Shown here one piece after another: positions 1-9,728 of a stretch of 64,000 nucleotides of DNA. Origin of the DNA: Gemmatirosa kalamazoonensis (GTDB lineage Bacteria > Gemmatimonadota > Gemmatimonadetes > Gemmatimonadales > Gemmatimonadaceae); contig NZ_CP007128.1 of assembly GCF_000522985.1 (NCBI RefSeq), positions 1,472,220 through 1,536,219 of the forward strand. The letters run 5' to 3'. The position numbers and the translations under genes are program-made. A model generated the notes under the pieces. The model was not told the origin of the DNA, did not search any database, and saw nothing but the letters and a program-made list of their open reading frames with translations. Each line of letters begins with the position of its first letter. Within the stretch, counting starts at the first letter, position 1.

Positions 1-173
1 CCGTTGTCCGCGGCCGGACACCGCGCGCCGCGCCGCGTCGCGCGCGCGGGTGCCTAACTGCTTGCGGCGCGGCGACTAACGCCACGTCGGCGGGCGGCAG
101 GCGACTTGCCATCGGCGGTCGCGGCGGGCGCTGCTCCGCGCGCCCGCGCCGTCCACCCGAGCGACTCCCGCCG

Positions 174-773
174 ATGCACGCACTCCGCCTCCCCGCCGCC
201 GCCCTGCTGCTCGTCCCCGTCGCCGCCCGCGCGCAGCGCGCGGCCCCGGACTCGCTTCCGTTCAGCCCTGGCCAGTGGGGCATCGAGGCCGGTGTCGGCG
301 GCGGCGGGAGCGTCGGCGCGCTGAAGTTCCTCTCGCGCGCGACCGCGCTCGCCGCGAACCTCGCCGTCAACTACAACACGCGCACGACCGACCCGCAGCT
401 CGCGAGCGTGCCCGTCAGCGAGTTCTCGAACACGTTCGTCACCGCCACCCTCGGCGTCCGGCATTACTCGCCCGTGGCCCGCAGCATCGGCGCGCTGTTC
501 ACGGTGGGCGCGGCGCTCAGCCGGCAGTCCAGCCACGCGAACCCCGGCGACATCCGCGGCCACGAGACCGACGTCGGCGCGTTCGGTGAGGTCGGCCTGA
601 GCTACTTCGTGCTGCCCCGGCTCACGCTGAACGGAACCTACGGCCTCACGGTGCAGCACCAGGACGGCGCGCAGCTGCAGAATCTGCTCAACTCGCAGGT
701 CAGCACCGTGAAGACGCACGGCTGGCTGGTGCAGACCACCGGCGTGCGGGCGACGGTCGGCATCTTCTTCTGA
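174..773 (+). CDS. Secreted outer-membrane beta-barrel protein
   Basis: A 199-residue protein of no family I can name. The first ~21 residues are a Sec signal peptide (Ala/Leu core, ARAQ cleavage region). The remainder alternates polar and hydrophobic residues with many Gly and aromatic positions, as in a small transmembrane barrel, and the chain ends in GIFF; a terminal Phe is the usual recognition feature of BAM-inserted barrels. The ATG start is chosen because it directly precedes the signal peptide. It stands alone: the 173 bases to its left contain no gene I can support, only one GCCTAAC heptamer. A porin-like or structural role is inference. Confidence 0.75.
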   Translation: MHALRLPAAALLLVPVAARAQRAAPDSLPFSPGQWGIEAGVGGGGSVGALKFLSRATALAANLAVNYNTRTTDPQLASVPVSEFSNTFVTATLGVRHYSPVARSIGALFTVGAALSRQSSHANPGDIRGHETDVGAFGEVGLSYFVLPRLTLNGTYGLTVQHQDGAQLQNLLNSQVSTVKTHGWLVQTTGVRATVGIFF

Positions 774-873
774 TCGGGACAGGCCGCGTGCGGGGACGCG
801 CGGATCTCGCGCGCCCCCGCACCGTGGCGTATGCTCCCGGACGCGTACGGCACTCGTCGCCCATCCGACTCCG

Positions 874-2292
874 GTGCAGCCAGCCTTTCGGTCCTTCCGT
901 CTTCACGTGGCGCTGCTGTCGTTCGCGCTGCTCGCGGTGCTCGGCGCCGCTCCAGCCGCGCAGGCCGCGCCGTCACGACTCGCGGTGACCGTCACGGTGA
1001 CCGGCGCCGGCGCAGGGACGGGCACGATCGCCAGCAACCCGTCCGGCATCGACTGCCGCATCTCGGCCGGCACCGCGACCGGCACGTGCTCGGCGAGCTT
1101 CGCCGAAGGGACGGTGGTGACGCTCATCCCCACCGGCTCCGCATCCGGCAGCTTCACCGGATGGAGCGGCGGCTGCTCGGGCAACGCGAACTGCACGCTG
1201 ACGCTCCCCACGACACCGGGGTCGGTGAGCGTCGTCGCGACGTTCGCCGCGAGCACGAACGCGGCGGTCGCGGTCGCCGGCGCGGGCACGGGCAGCGGTC
1301 GCGTGACGAGCGTGCCCGCCGGCATCGACTGCACCGTGACGAACGGCGTCGCGAGCGGCGCCTGCAACATCCTGTTCCCGTTAGGCGGGCCGGTGACGCT
1401 CACCGCCGCGGCGGCGTCGGGCAGCGCGTTCGGCGGCTGGGCGGGCGCGTGCAGCGGCGCGGCGACGTGTCAGATCCAGCTCACCGCGAACGCGAGCGTC
1501 ACCGCGACGTTCAACCGCGCGACCGGCGGCACGACGTCGACGCTCACCGTCACCGGCGCGGGTACCGGCTCCGGAACCGTGGCGAGCGTCCCGTCGGGGA
1601 TCTCGTGCACGATCGCGGCGGGGGTCGCGAGCGGTACCTGCTCGGCGAGCTTCGCCGCGGGCAGCGTCGTGACGCTCGTGCCGACGGGATCGGCGAGCGG
1701 CAGCTTCACCGGCTGGAGCGGCGCGTGCGTCGGCACCGCGAACTGCGTGGTGACGATGCCCGCCGCGGGCGGCACCGCGACGGTGTCGGCCACGTTCGTT
1801 CTGAGCACGAACGCGGCGATCGTCGTCGCCGGCGCCGGCAACGGCGGCGGGCGTGTGACGAGCGCGCCGGCGGGGATCGACTGCGGCGTGACCAACGGCG
1901 CGGCGAGCGGCGCGTGCAACATCCTGTTCCCGTTAGGCGCCACGGTCACGCTCACGGCGACGGCGCAGCCGGGAAGCGGGTTCGCCGGGTGGAGCGGCGC
2001 GTGCACCGGCACGGCGCCGTGTCAGATCCGGCTCGCCGCGGCGGCGAACGTGACCGCGACGTTCGCCGTGCTGCCCAACGTCACCGCCGCGGTGAACGAT
2101 CTGTTCGACGGCCGCTCGCTCACCGCCGCGGAGCGCTCGGTGCTCGATGCGCTCGGCAACGCCGACGGCACGTTCAACCTCGGCGACGTGCTGTCGCTGC
2201 TCGACCGCACGGGGCAGCGGCTCAGCGTGCGCACGCTGGAGCGATTGCTCGCGCTGCCACCATCGCCGCCGAGCGCGCGGAGGACGCCGTGA
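874..2292 (+). CDS. Secreted InlB-repeat protein with C-terminal dockerin-like motif
   Basis: A 472-residue exported protein starting at GTG; residues ~8-32 form a signal peptide ending in AAQAA. It then has four tandem ~85-residue repeats (about 36-123, 130-213, 222-308, 313-398), each with the pattern GxGxGxVxSxPxGIDC...C...F..G..VTL...FxGWxGxC...C...VxATF, that is the divergent InlB B-repeat/'bacterial repeat' fold with two Cys pairs per unit. Residues ~407-447 contain a calcium-loop-like motif, NADGTFNLGDVLSLLDR, resembling one half of a type I dockerin. Known dockerins bind cohesins; here that is only inferred. The stop overlaps the GTG of the next gene by 4 bp, so the two are coupled. 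Repeats 1 and 3, and 2 and 4, are more alike, suggesting duplication of a two-repeat block. Confidence 0.8.
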   Translation: MQPAFRSFRLHVALLSFALLAVLGAAPAAQAAPSRLAVTVTVTGAGAGTGTIASNPSGIDCRISAGTATGTCSASFAEGTVVTLIPTGSASGSFTGWSGGCSGNANCTLTLPTTPGSVSVVATFAASTNAAVAVAGAGTGSGRVTSVPAGIDCTVTNGVASGACNILFPLGGPVTLTAAAASGSAFGGWAGACSGAATCQIQLTANASVTATFNRATGGTTSTLTVTGAGTGSGTVASVPSGISCTIAAGVASGTCSASFAAGSVVTLVPTGSASGSFTGWSGACVGTANCVVTMPAAGGTATVSATFVLSTNAAIVVAGAGNGGGRVTSAPAGIDCGVTNGAASGACNILFPLGATVTLTATAQPGSGFAGWSGACTGTAPCQIRLAAAANVTATFAVLPNVTAAVNDLFDGRSLTAAERSVLDALGNADGTFNLGDVLSLLDRTGQRLSVRTLERLLALPPSPPSARRTP

Positions 2293-2999
2293 GGACGCGA
2301 CGCATCTCCGCGCGCGGCGCGCTCGGCGCCGCGTTAGGCACCCTGCTCGGCGGCTGCGGCGGGGGCGGCGGCGGCATCGCGCCGGTCACGCCGCCGCCCC
2401 CGCCGGTGACGTTCGCGCTCTCGGTGACGGGATCCGACGTCGGCAGCGGACGCGTGACGTCCGCCGACGGGAAGATCGACTGCCGACTCGGCGCCGGCGG
2501 CGGCGGCACGTGCTCGGCCTCGTTCAACTCCGGCGCGAGCGTCTCGCTCACCGCGACGCCGTCGGGCACCGACCAGTTCGCGGGCTGGACGTCGGGGCCG
2601 TGCACCGGCACGACGAATCCGTGCACCGTCGTCGTGTCCACGAACGTCGCGCTCGCCGCCGGCTTCCGCCCCGCGGTGAAGCAGGTGACGCTCTCGCTGC
2701 AGACGCCGAACGCCGACGACGGCGCGGTGCTGCTCACGCTCACCGGCCCGAGCCTGCTCGCCATCCGGCCGAGCGCGGGGCTCGAGATCAAGGAGGTGCG
2801 CGACACCGTGGCCGGCGCGCCGCGCTCGCGCATGCTCCTCCGCGGCGCGCTCGCCAGCGGCGTGGTCGCCCAGCTCGACATCGCCGGCAGCGCGACGCCG
2901 GCCCAGTACACGGCGCAGATCCAGCAGGTCGCCGCCCGCGCGAGCGGCCGCTACGCGCAGCGCACCAGCCTCGCCGGGTACGCGCTCACGGTGCAGTGA
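2289..2999 (+). CDS. Lipoprotein with one InlB-type repeat and a beta-sandwich-like domain
   Basis: 236 residues from a GTG that overlaps the preceding stop (GTGA). The N-terminus is a lipoprotein signal with lipobox LGGC (Cys at ~23), followed by a Gly/Pro linker and a single InlB-type repeat (~45-125; GWTSGPCTG and CTVVV motifs) like the four in the upstream gene. The last ~105 residues (VTLSLQTPNADDGAVLLTL...) look like a beta-sandwich; I suspect a cohesin-like fold pairing with the upstream dockerin-like segment, but I cannot demonstrate it. Co-translation with the upstream protein supports a two-component surface structure. Confidence 0.75.
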   Translation: MRTRRISARGALGAALGTLLGGCGGGGGGIAPVTPPPPPVTFALSVTGSDVGSGRVTSADGKIDCRLGAGGGGTCSASFNSGASVSLTATPSGTDQFAGWTSGPCTGTTNPCTVVVSTNVALAAGFRPAVKQVTLSLQTPNADDGAVLLTLTGPSLLAIRPSAGLEIKEVRDTVAGAPRSRMLLRGALASGVVAQLDIAGSATPAQYTAQIQQVAARASGRYAQRTSLAGYALTVQ

Positions 3000-3020
3000 C
3001 GGGAGGACTGGCTCTTCGTA

Positions 3021-3199
3021 TCGAACCGCCGAGGGCCGCCGAGGGCCGCAGAGAACGGCAACTGCTTTCTCAACCACAGAGGACGCGGAGGACACAGAGG
3101 AGAACCCTTCAAGAGAAGTTGGTTTTCTCTGTGTCCTCCTGTCCTCTGTGGTTCGATGCCAAAGGCCTCCGCGGCCCTCGGCGGCCCTCTGCGGTTCAC
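3021..3199. repeat. Nested double hairpin repeat element (families A and A')
   Basis: Two hairpins, one inside the other. The outer arms (about 3021-3054 and 3165-3199) are built from tandem CCGAGGGCCG/CCGCAGAG units; the inner arms (3071-3104 and 3123-3153) from AACCACAGAGGA/GACACAGAGG units. The element fills the gap between the lipoprotein and the sigma factor. The outer type recurs at 27454, 37884 and 41599, and the inner type again at 37936. Confidence 0.8.
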
Positions 3200-3283
3200 T
3201 CACATGGCCAGGACCCGTGTCGAGCGACGAGTAAACGCCGGAGCCGCTCGCGGCATCTACATGGTGGGCGCCCGCACCGACTC

Positions 3284-3922
3284 ATGTCCCGACCGTCCGC
3301 CACTACCGCCGTCGTGTCGATCCAGCCCGCCGCTGCGCTCCATGCGGCGGCGGGCGCGTCCGAGAGCGCGCTGGTGGCCCGGGCCTCCGGCGGCGACGGC
3401 GACGCGTTCGCGACGCTCGTCGCGCGGCTGCTGCCGCTGGTGTATCGCTGGGCGCTCGTCCTCGCCGACGACGTGGACGACGCGGACGACATCACCCAGG
3501 ACGCGTTCGTGCAGATGCATCTCCGGCTCGCGCAGTTCCGCGGCGAGGCACCGCTCGAGGCGTGGCTGTACGGCATCGTGCGACGCGCGGCGGGGCAGCG
3601 GCGGCGCAGGGCGCGGCGGCGCGCCCGCCTGGCCGCGCTGCCGCGCGCGCTGCCGGAGCGCGACGTCTACGTCACCGACCCCGGTGCGCGCGTCGACCGG
3701 CAGCAGCTCCTGATGAAGGTGCGCGCGTTCTTCGCCGCGCTGCCCGCTCGTCAGCGCGAGATCGTCGACCTCGTCGACCTCCAGGGCTACGACCCGATCG
3801 AGGTCGCGCTCATGACGGGGATCAAGCCGGCGACGGTGCGCGCCAACCTGTTCAAGGCGCGCGCGGCGGTGCGTGCGCATCTCATCGCCCGGCACCCGGG
3901 CGTCGCGGAGGTGGAACGATGA
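3284..3922 (+). CDS. ECF-type RNA polymerase sigma factor
   Basis: 212 residues with the two helical domains of sigma70 family ECF factors. Region 2 (~40-100) carries DADDITQDAFVQMHLRLAQF and, following it, EAWLYGIVRRA, the usual core-binding and -10-recognition helices; region 4 (~150-200) carries LPARQREIVDLVDLQGY and a helix-turn-helix ending KPATVRANLFKARAAV. The start ATG at 3284 is chosen because it precedes the conserved region by a normal ~35 residues. The stop overlaps the ATG of the anti-sigma gene (ATGA), the classic sigma/anti-sigma arrangement. Regulon unknown. Confidence 0.9.
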   Translation: MSRPSATTAVVSIQPAAALHAAAGASESALVARASGGDGDAFATLVARLLPLVYRWALVLADDVDDADDITQDAFVQMHLRLAQFRGEAPLEAWLYGIVRRAAGQRRRRARRRARLAALPRALPERDVYVTDPGARVDRQQLLMKVRAFFAALPARQREIVDLVDLQGYDPIEVALMTGIKPATVRANLFKARAAVRAHLIARHPGVAEVER

Positions 3923-4701
3923 TGGCCATGACGTGCGACCAGTGCCGCGAGATCATCGCGGTCGCCGACCTCACCGACTGGGGCGACATGGACGCCGTGG
4001 CGGCGCACTGCCGCACGTGCGAGACGTGCGCCGGCGTCGTGACCGAGGTGCGCGACTCGGCGCGCCGCGTGGCCGATCTGCTCGACGGGATCGGGCCCGG
4101 CATGCCCGCGGCGCTCGTCGCGCGCCGCGCGGCCGCGCAGGCGGCGCTCGAGCGGCAGCAGCGTCGGCGCCGGCGCGCGTTCCTCTATCCGACCGCGGCC
4201 GCGATGGTGGCCGCGGCGGGGTTCGCGGTCTTCGTGAGCCGGAGCGGAATGCGGCACTACCCCGAGCTGCATCTCCCGCTCCGCTGCCTCGGTCCCGAGC
4301 AGGCGACCACGCTCGTCATGCCGATCGTGGGCCGGGAGGGGACCGTCGCCGTCAAGGGGATGGGCCCGCACATGCTGACGATCAGCGGCCCGCGCGAGAT
4401 GCTGCAGCGCGCGGAGCACGCGGTGGCGCAGTACGACAACGAGGGCTCGCTGCTGCCGGGGGAGAGCTGCCTGCTGCCGGCCGGCCCGCCCAACGTGGGC
4501 ATGGCCGCGACCATGCCGCCCGACGTGGAGACGCAGCAGGCGTTCGACGAGATGATCAGGGAGCAGGCGCGGCTCGAGGCCGAGCAGGCGCGGCGCACCG
4601 CCGAGGAGATGCGGCGCGCCGCCGAGGAGCAGCGCCACGCCGCCGAGGAGGCGCGCCGCGCGATGCGGGAGGACGCGCGCGCCGCGGCCCGAAAGCCGTA
4701 G
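3919..4701 (+). CDS. Membrane anti-sigma factor with zinc-finger-like N-terminus
   Basis: 260 residues. The N-terminal cytoplasmic domain has CDQC at ~6-9 and HCRTCETC at ~33-40, a variant of the HxxxCxxC zinc anti-sigma domain. A single membrane segment (~87-107, AFLYPTAAAMVAAAGFAVFV) follows a run of Arg. The periplasmic part contains VAVKGMGPHMLTISGPREML and AEHAVAQYD, which resembles the small secretin/TonB N-terminal (STN) fold. The last ~60 residues are a charged Glu/Arg/Ala coiled coil (repeated AEE.RRAAEE). Coupled to the sigma factor by a 4-bp overlap. The anti-sigma role is strongly supported by position; ligand sensing by the STN-like part is inference. Confidence 0.85.
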   Translation: MMAMTCDQCREIIAVADLTDWGDMDAVAAHCRTCETCAGVVTEVRDSARRVADLLDGIGPGMPAALVARRAAAQAALERQQRRRRRAFLYPTAAAMVAAAGFAVFVSRSGMRHYPELHLPLRCLGPEQATTLVMPIVGREGTVAVKGMGPHMLTISGPREMLQRAEHAVAQYDNEGSLLPGESCLLPAGPPNVGMAATMPPDVETQQAFDEMIREQARLEAEQARRTAEEMRRAAEEQRHAAEEARRAMREDARAAARKP

Positions 4702-4734
4702 GAGAGGCTCCTCGGAGGGAGTCCTGAGACGGCG

Positions 4735-5973
<1,239 letters not shown>

Positions 5974-6036
5974 CTTCAATGCTGAGGGTGCTGCCGAAAG
6001 CTAATGGTGCCGTGACCCTGCTCCGAGTGAAACCCC

Positions 6037-6477
6037 ATGACCGAGCCCGAGATCACCGAACCCATCGCCCGGCCGGACGTCCGCCCGGAGAAGAAGCGCG
6101 GCTTCGCCCGCCGTCACTGGAAGGGGCTGCTGCTGTCGCTGATCGTGCTCGTCCCTGCCGCGGTGATGGCGGTGTGGCTCACCGCGACGCTCGCCTACAG
6201 CTACTCGTCCGGCGAGCGCACGGGCTACAACCAGAAGCTCTCGAAGAAGGGGTGGCTGTGTAAGACGTGGGAGGGCGAGCTGGCGCAGAGCAACGTGCCC
6301 GGCCAGGCGCCGCAGCTCTTCATGTACTCGGTGCGCAGCGACTCCGTGGCGCAGGCGATCGAGGCCGCGGCGGGGGAGCGGGTGACGCTGCAGTACGAGC
6401 AGCACAAGGGCGTGCCGACGAAGTGCTTCGGCGAGACCGAGTACTACGTCACGGGCGTGCGGAAGGCGGGCTCCTGA
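6037..6477 (+). CDS. Conserved single-pass membrane protein
   Basis: 146 residues. An acidic/proline-rich cytoplasmic N-terminus, then an Arg/Lys-rich stop-transfer signal (KKRGFARRHWKG) and one membrane helix at ~31-55, followed by a ~90-residue extracytoplasmic domain with YSSGERTGYNQKLSKKGWLCK, two Cys (in WLCKTW and TKCFG) that could pair, and a YYVTGV ending. Proteins with this YSSG.R.G...K.S.KG..CKT.EG signature occur as hypotheticals in Bacteroidota and relatives; function unknown. It lies 63 bp after the divergent ispG start. Confidence 0.85.
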   Translation: MTEPEITEPIARPDVRPEKKRGFARRHWKGLLLSLIVLVPAAVMAVWLTATLAYSYSSGERTGYNQKLSKKGWLCKTWEGELAQSNVPGQAPQLFMYSVRSDSVAQAIEAAAGERVTLQYEQHKGVPTKCFGETEYYVTGVRKAGS

Positions 6478-6545
6478 GCGGGAACGTGTCCTGCGGTGGG
6501 GTCGGCGCGTCCGACCACCCACTCTCCACTCGCAAGGAGCTCGTC

Positions 6546-7124
6546 GTGCACGCTCTCACTCTCCGCACGTTCCGCGTCGCCGTGGCGCTCGCCGGCGTCA
6601 CGCTCGCGTCGTCCACGCTCGCCGCGCAGGCCGCGCCCGCGTCGTCGCGTCCCACGTTCGGGATCTCGGGGGGCATCGCGCTCCCCCTCGGCGACTTCGG
6701 GGACGGCTTCAACAGCGGCTACGACATCGCCGCGCACGTCGGGTTCCGCCCGTCGGGGCAGGCCTTCGGGGTGCGCGCCGAGGGCGCGTTCAACCGCTTC
6801 GGCGCGAAGGGCGGCGGCAGCGCCGACGTGCACGCGAACATCTTCGGCGTGACCGGAAACCTGATCATCGGCACACCGGCGACGCCGGGGTCGATCCGCC
6901 CGTACTTCATCGGTGGCGCGGGGATCTACAACGTGAAGGCCGAGGCCAAGGTTGCGAACAGCACGGTCTCGTCGTCCGACACGAAGTTCGGCCTCAACGT
7001 GGGCGCGGGGCTCGACCTGCCACTGAGCGGGATCGCCGCGTTCGCCGAGGCGCGCTACCACATCGTGTTCACCGACGGCGGCAACACCGCGTTCGTGCCG
7101 ATCGTCGTCGGCGTCCGGTTCTAA
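6546..7124 (+). CDS. Outer-membrane beta-barrel protein (OmpA/OprF-like barrel)
   Basis: 192 residues with a signal peptide (~1-26, ending TLAAQA) and a barrel of the OMP_b-brl type: FGISGGIALPLGDFGDG near the N-terminus, PYFIGGAGIYNVKAEA in the middle and FVPIVVGVRF at the C-terminus with terminal Phe. The GTG start at 6546 is supported by AAGGAG at 6534-6539. Function beyond an outer-membrane barrel cannot be assigned. Confidence 0.85.
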   Translation: MHALTLRTFRVAVALAGVTLASSTLAAQAAPASSRPTFGISGGIALPLGDFGDGFNSGYDIAAHVGFRPSGQAFGVRAEGAFNRFGAKGGGSADVHANIFGVTGNLIIGTPATPGSIRPYFIGGAGIYNVKAEAKVANSTVSSSDTKFGLNVGAGLDLPLSGIAAFAEARYHIVFTDGGNTAFVPIVVGVRF

Positions 7125-7134
7125 AACGGGGCCG

Positions 7135-7163
7135 TTGTCCCGTCTCCACACCATCCGTATATT
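7135..7163 (+). promoter_or_regulatory. Sigma70-type promoter of the cold-shock gene
   Basis: TTGTCC at 7135-7140, a 17-bp spacer and TATATT at 7158-7163 form a near-consensus housekeeping promoter. It predicts a start near 7170 and an untranslated leader of about 118 nt before the csp ATG, consistent with the long, structured leaders of many cold-shock mRNAs. Confidence 0.65.
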
Positions 7164-7287
7164 CCCGCGTCCTTCCGGAGGGTCGGCGGGATGATCCATC
7201 GCGGGGGATCCAGGTCCCGCGTAGCGTTTGTCGGGGTACGGCGTGTTCCGCTCCCCTGCACAAAGCGACAACCACGAGGAGTAGGAC

Positions 7288-7503
7288 ATGCGTACGACCG
7301 GCAAAGTGAAGTGGTTCAACGACGCGAAGGGCTTCGGCTTCATCACGCCCGACAACGGCACGAAGGACTGCTTCGTCCACTACAGCGCCATCCAGGGCCA
7401 GGGCTTCAAGAGCCTCGCCGAGGGTGACTCGGTGGAGTTCGACATCGTGCAGGGCCAGAAGGGTCCGGCGGCGGAGAACGTGACGCGCGCTGGCGCCCGC
7501 TAA
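7288..7503 (+). CDS. Cold-shock domain protein (CspA family)
   Basis: 71 residues, a complete single cold-shock domain that binds single-stranded RNA/DNA and melts RNA structure. [12 protein letters not shown] (residues ~8-19) contains RNP1; DCFVHYSAI (~27-35) is RNP2 with Cys and Tyr in place of the commoner Val and Phe. GAGGAG at 7276-7281 is a good ribosome binding site. It has its own promoter upstream and a hairpin terminator downstream, so it is probably monocistronic. Confidence 0.96.
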   Translation: MRTTGKVKWFNDAKGFGFITPDNGTKDCFVHYSAIQGQGFKSLAEGDSVEFDIVQGQKGPAAENVTRAGAR

Positions 7504-7522
7504 ACGGGTTCCGGCACGAACG

Positions 7523-7564
7523 GAGCGGGGCGGCCGAGCGATCGGTCGCCCCGCTCTGCCTTTC
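7523..7564 (+). terminator. Hairpin terminator after the cold-shock gene
   Basis: Arms GAGCGGGGCGGCCGA (7523-7537) and TCGGTCGCCCCGCTC (7542-7556) pair almost completely around a 4-nt loop and are followed by CTGCCTTTCT, a weak U-tract. It lies 19 nt after the csp stop. Confidence 0.75.
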
Positions 7565-7603
7565 TGGGATGATTACATCGGCCAGGCTGGTCCACGACCT
7601 GCC

Positions 7604-8893
7604 ATGACGAGCCGCATGCGATTCGTCCTCGTCACGAAGTGGTTCACGGGCCTCGGCTTCGCGCTGCGGCTGCGGGAGGAAGGGCACGACGTCGTCGTCG
7701 CCGTCGTCGGCATCGACGACCAGCGCAAGCTCGCGAGCTACGATCTCGTCGGCCGCGGGATGATCGATCGGCGACCGCTCGCCGACGTGATGGCCGACCG
7801 CGCGGCGCTGCGCGACGCGTGCTGGATCTGGGACGAGAACCATTCCGTCGAGGAGAACGAGACGCTGCGGCGCGAGGGGTTCCGCGTGTTCGGCGGCGGC
7901 ACGTACGCGAACACGATGGAGCACGACCGCGCCGAGTGTCTGCGGTTCGTCGGCGCGCACGGGCTCGAGGCCCCGCCGTCGCATCGGTTCGACTCGCCCG
8001 GCGACGCGCGCGCGTTCGTGGAAGCGCACCCGCACACCGCGTACGTGTTCAAGCCCGACGAGGGGGAGAACTTCGAGACGTGGCTGCCCGAGTCGGAGAA
8101 GGCGGCCGACGCGAACCTCGAGCTGCGCGCGCATCTCGCGTCGCTGCGCGCGACCACGCCGTTCATCCTGCAGGAGCGCAAGGACGGCGTGGAGACGAAC
8201 GTCGAGGTGTGGTTCGTCGACGGGGAGCCGAGGTTCGCGTTCATGTGCCTGGAGAGCAAGCGGAAGCTCACCGGCGACCTCGGGGATCTCGTGGGCTGCG
8301 CGTTCGACTTCACGTTCCGCATCCCGGTGGACAGCCGCGCGGTGCGCGAGACGGTGGGGCGCATGTTCGACACGTACCGCGAGATGCGCTACACCGGCTT
8401 CGGCGACGCGAACTTCATCGCCGCGCGCGACGGCGTGTGGTTCTTCGAGAAGTGCGAGCGGTTCGGCTACAACGCGCACCCGAACCTGCTCTGGAACCTG
8501 AACCTCGATCCGTTAGGCACCACCCTCGCGTCGCTCGTCGACGGCACGTTCGCGCCGCGCTTCTCGCCGGGGTTCGGCGCGTCGGTGTCGCTGTACATGG
8601 ACCATCCGCGCCCCGGCAAGGCGATCGGCATCCCGCCCGGCGGGGAGTCGCAGCTGTATCTCTACGACGTCTACCGCGAGAACGACCTGCTGCTCACCGC
8701 CGGCTACGCGGACAACGTGGCGATCGCGATGGGCTTCGGCTACACGATCCCGACCGCGTGGGAGGCGTGCCTCGCGAACGCGCGCCGCGTGACGTTCCCG
8801 GGCCGCGCGTTCCGCATCGACGGCGCGGGCACCGACTTCCCCACGTCGCCGATCCGGCGCTACGAGGCGCTCGTCGCGATGGGGTACGTGTGA
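7604..8893 (+). CDS. GARS-like ATP-grasp ligase (phosphoribosylamine-glycine ligase-like)
   Basis: 429 residues. The order of motifs follows the PurD/GARS ATP-grasp family: an N-terminal Rossmann-like part (VLVTKWFTGLGFALRL), FRVFGGGTYANTMEHDR, a central ATP-grasp domain with YVFKPDEGENFE and FILQERKDGVETNVEVWFVDG, and a metal-binding GFGDANFIA/FFEKCERFGYNAHPN region. It lacks the canonical PurD glycine loop and is not near other purine genes, so it is probably a paralogue acting on another amine/acid pair rather than the de novo purine enzyme. ATG 7604 is used; Met at 7616 is an alternative. Confidence 0.75.
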   Translation: MTSRMRFVLVTKWFTGLGFALRLREEGHDVVVAVVGIDDQRKLASYDLVGRGMIDRRPLADVMADRAALRDACWIWDENHSVEENETLRREGFRVFGGGTYANTMEHDRAECLRFVGAHGLEAPPSHRFDSPGDARAFVEAHPHTAYVFKPDEGENFETWLPESEKAADANLELRAHLASLRATTPFILQERKDGVETNVEVWFVDGEPRFAFMCLESKRKLTGDLGDLVGCAFDFTFRIPVDSRAVRETVGRMFDTYREMRYTGFGDANFIAARDGVWFFEKCERFGYNAHPNLLWNLNLDPLGTTLASLVDGTFAPRFSPGFGASVSLYMDHPRPGKAIGIPPGGESQLYLYDVYRENDLLLTAGYADNVAIAMGFGYTIPTAWEACLANARRVTFPGRAFRIDGAGTDFPTSPIRRYEALVAMGYV

Positions 8894-8978
8894 CCCTGTC
8901 GGGGCCGCGGCAACGCGGTAACATCAGCGCCACGGCATCACACTGAGGCCTCGCTGCGACAAGCCAACACGATCCGAC

Positions 8979-9719
8979 GTGTCTGACGGCCTCCTCCTGA
9001 TCCTCGCGCACCCCGACGACGAGTCGTTCATGATCGCCGGCACGGCGCGGCTGCTCGCCGACCGCGGCGTGCGCGTGGCGCTCGTGTGCGCGACGCGCGG
9101 GGAGCTCGGCTCGGTGGGCGATCCGCCGCTCGCCACGCGCGACGCGCTGCCGGCGCTCCGCGAGCGCGAGCTGCGCGCGGCGTGCGCGATACTCGGCGTC
9201 GCCCACGTGGAGCTGCTCGACTACCACGACCAGAAGCTCGCCGCGGCGCCCATCGACACGATCCGCCTCGCGCTCGTGCGCGCGATCCGTCGCGAGCGGC
9301 CGCGCGTCGTCGTCACGTTCGATCCGCACGGCGTCACCGGACACACCGACCACGTCGCGATCTCGGGCTTCACGCTCGACGCGGTGACCGCCGCCGCCGA
9401 CGACCGGTGGTTCCCCGACGCGGGCCCCGCGCACCGGGTGGCGCGCGTCGTGTGGCCGGCCCCCGTGGTGCCGTGGGAGGAGTGGCGTCCCGAGGTGATC
9501 GGGACGCTCCCCGGCGTCGACTTCATGGTCGACGTGTCGCGCGCGCGTGAGGCGAAGGCCGCCGCGCTCCGCGCCCACCGCACCCAGCACCTCAGCGTCG
9601 ATCGGCACTGGTTCGCCCACGCCGAGTCCGACGCGATCCTCTCGACGGAGACGTTCCGGCTGGCGTGGGGCCAGGCGCCGACCGTCAGGCCGGCGCCGGA
9701 TCTGCTCGACGGGCTCTGA
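8979..9719 (+). CDS. PIG-L/LmbE family zinc deacetylase
   Basis: 246 residues from GTG. The family removes N-acetyl groups from GlcNAc-type substrates (GlcNAc-PI, mycothiol and bacillithiol precursors, antibiotic intermediates). AHPDDE at residues 10-15 gives zinc ligands and the catalytic Asp; HTDH near 123-126 supplies the remaining His; ATRGELGS and RERELRAACAILGV are further family marks. No signal peptide, so cytoplasmic. Substrate unknown. Confidence 0.9.
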   Translation: MSDGLLLILAHPDDESFMIAGTARLLADRGVRVALVCATRGELGSVGDPPLATRDALPALRERELRAACAILGVAHVELLDYHDQKLAAAPIDTIRLALVRAIRRERPRVVVTFDPHGVTGHTDHVAISGFTLDAVTAAADDRWFPDAGPAHRVARVVWPAPVVPWEEWRPEVIGTLPGVDFMVDVSRAREAKAAALRAHRTQHLSVDRHWFAHAESDAILSTETFRLAWGQAPTVRPAPDLLDGL

Positions 9720-9728
9720 CCGCCGCGC

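Noticed and set aside
1-173. A gene at the left edge
   Set aside because: Frames here are shadows or lack a credible start and protein pattern; I see no feature except one GCCTAAC.
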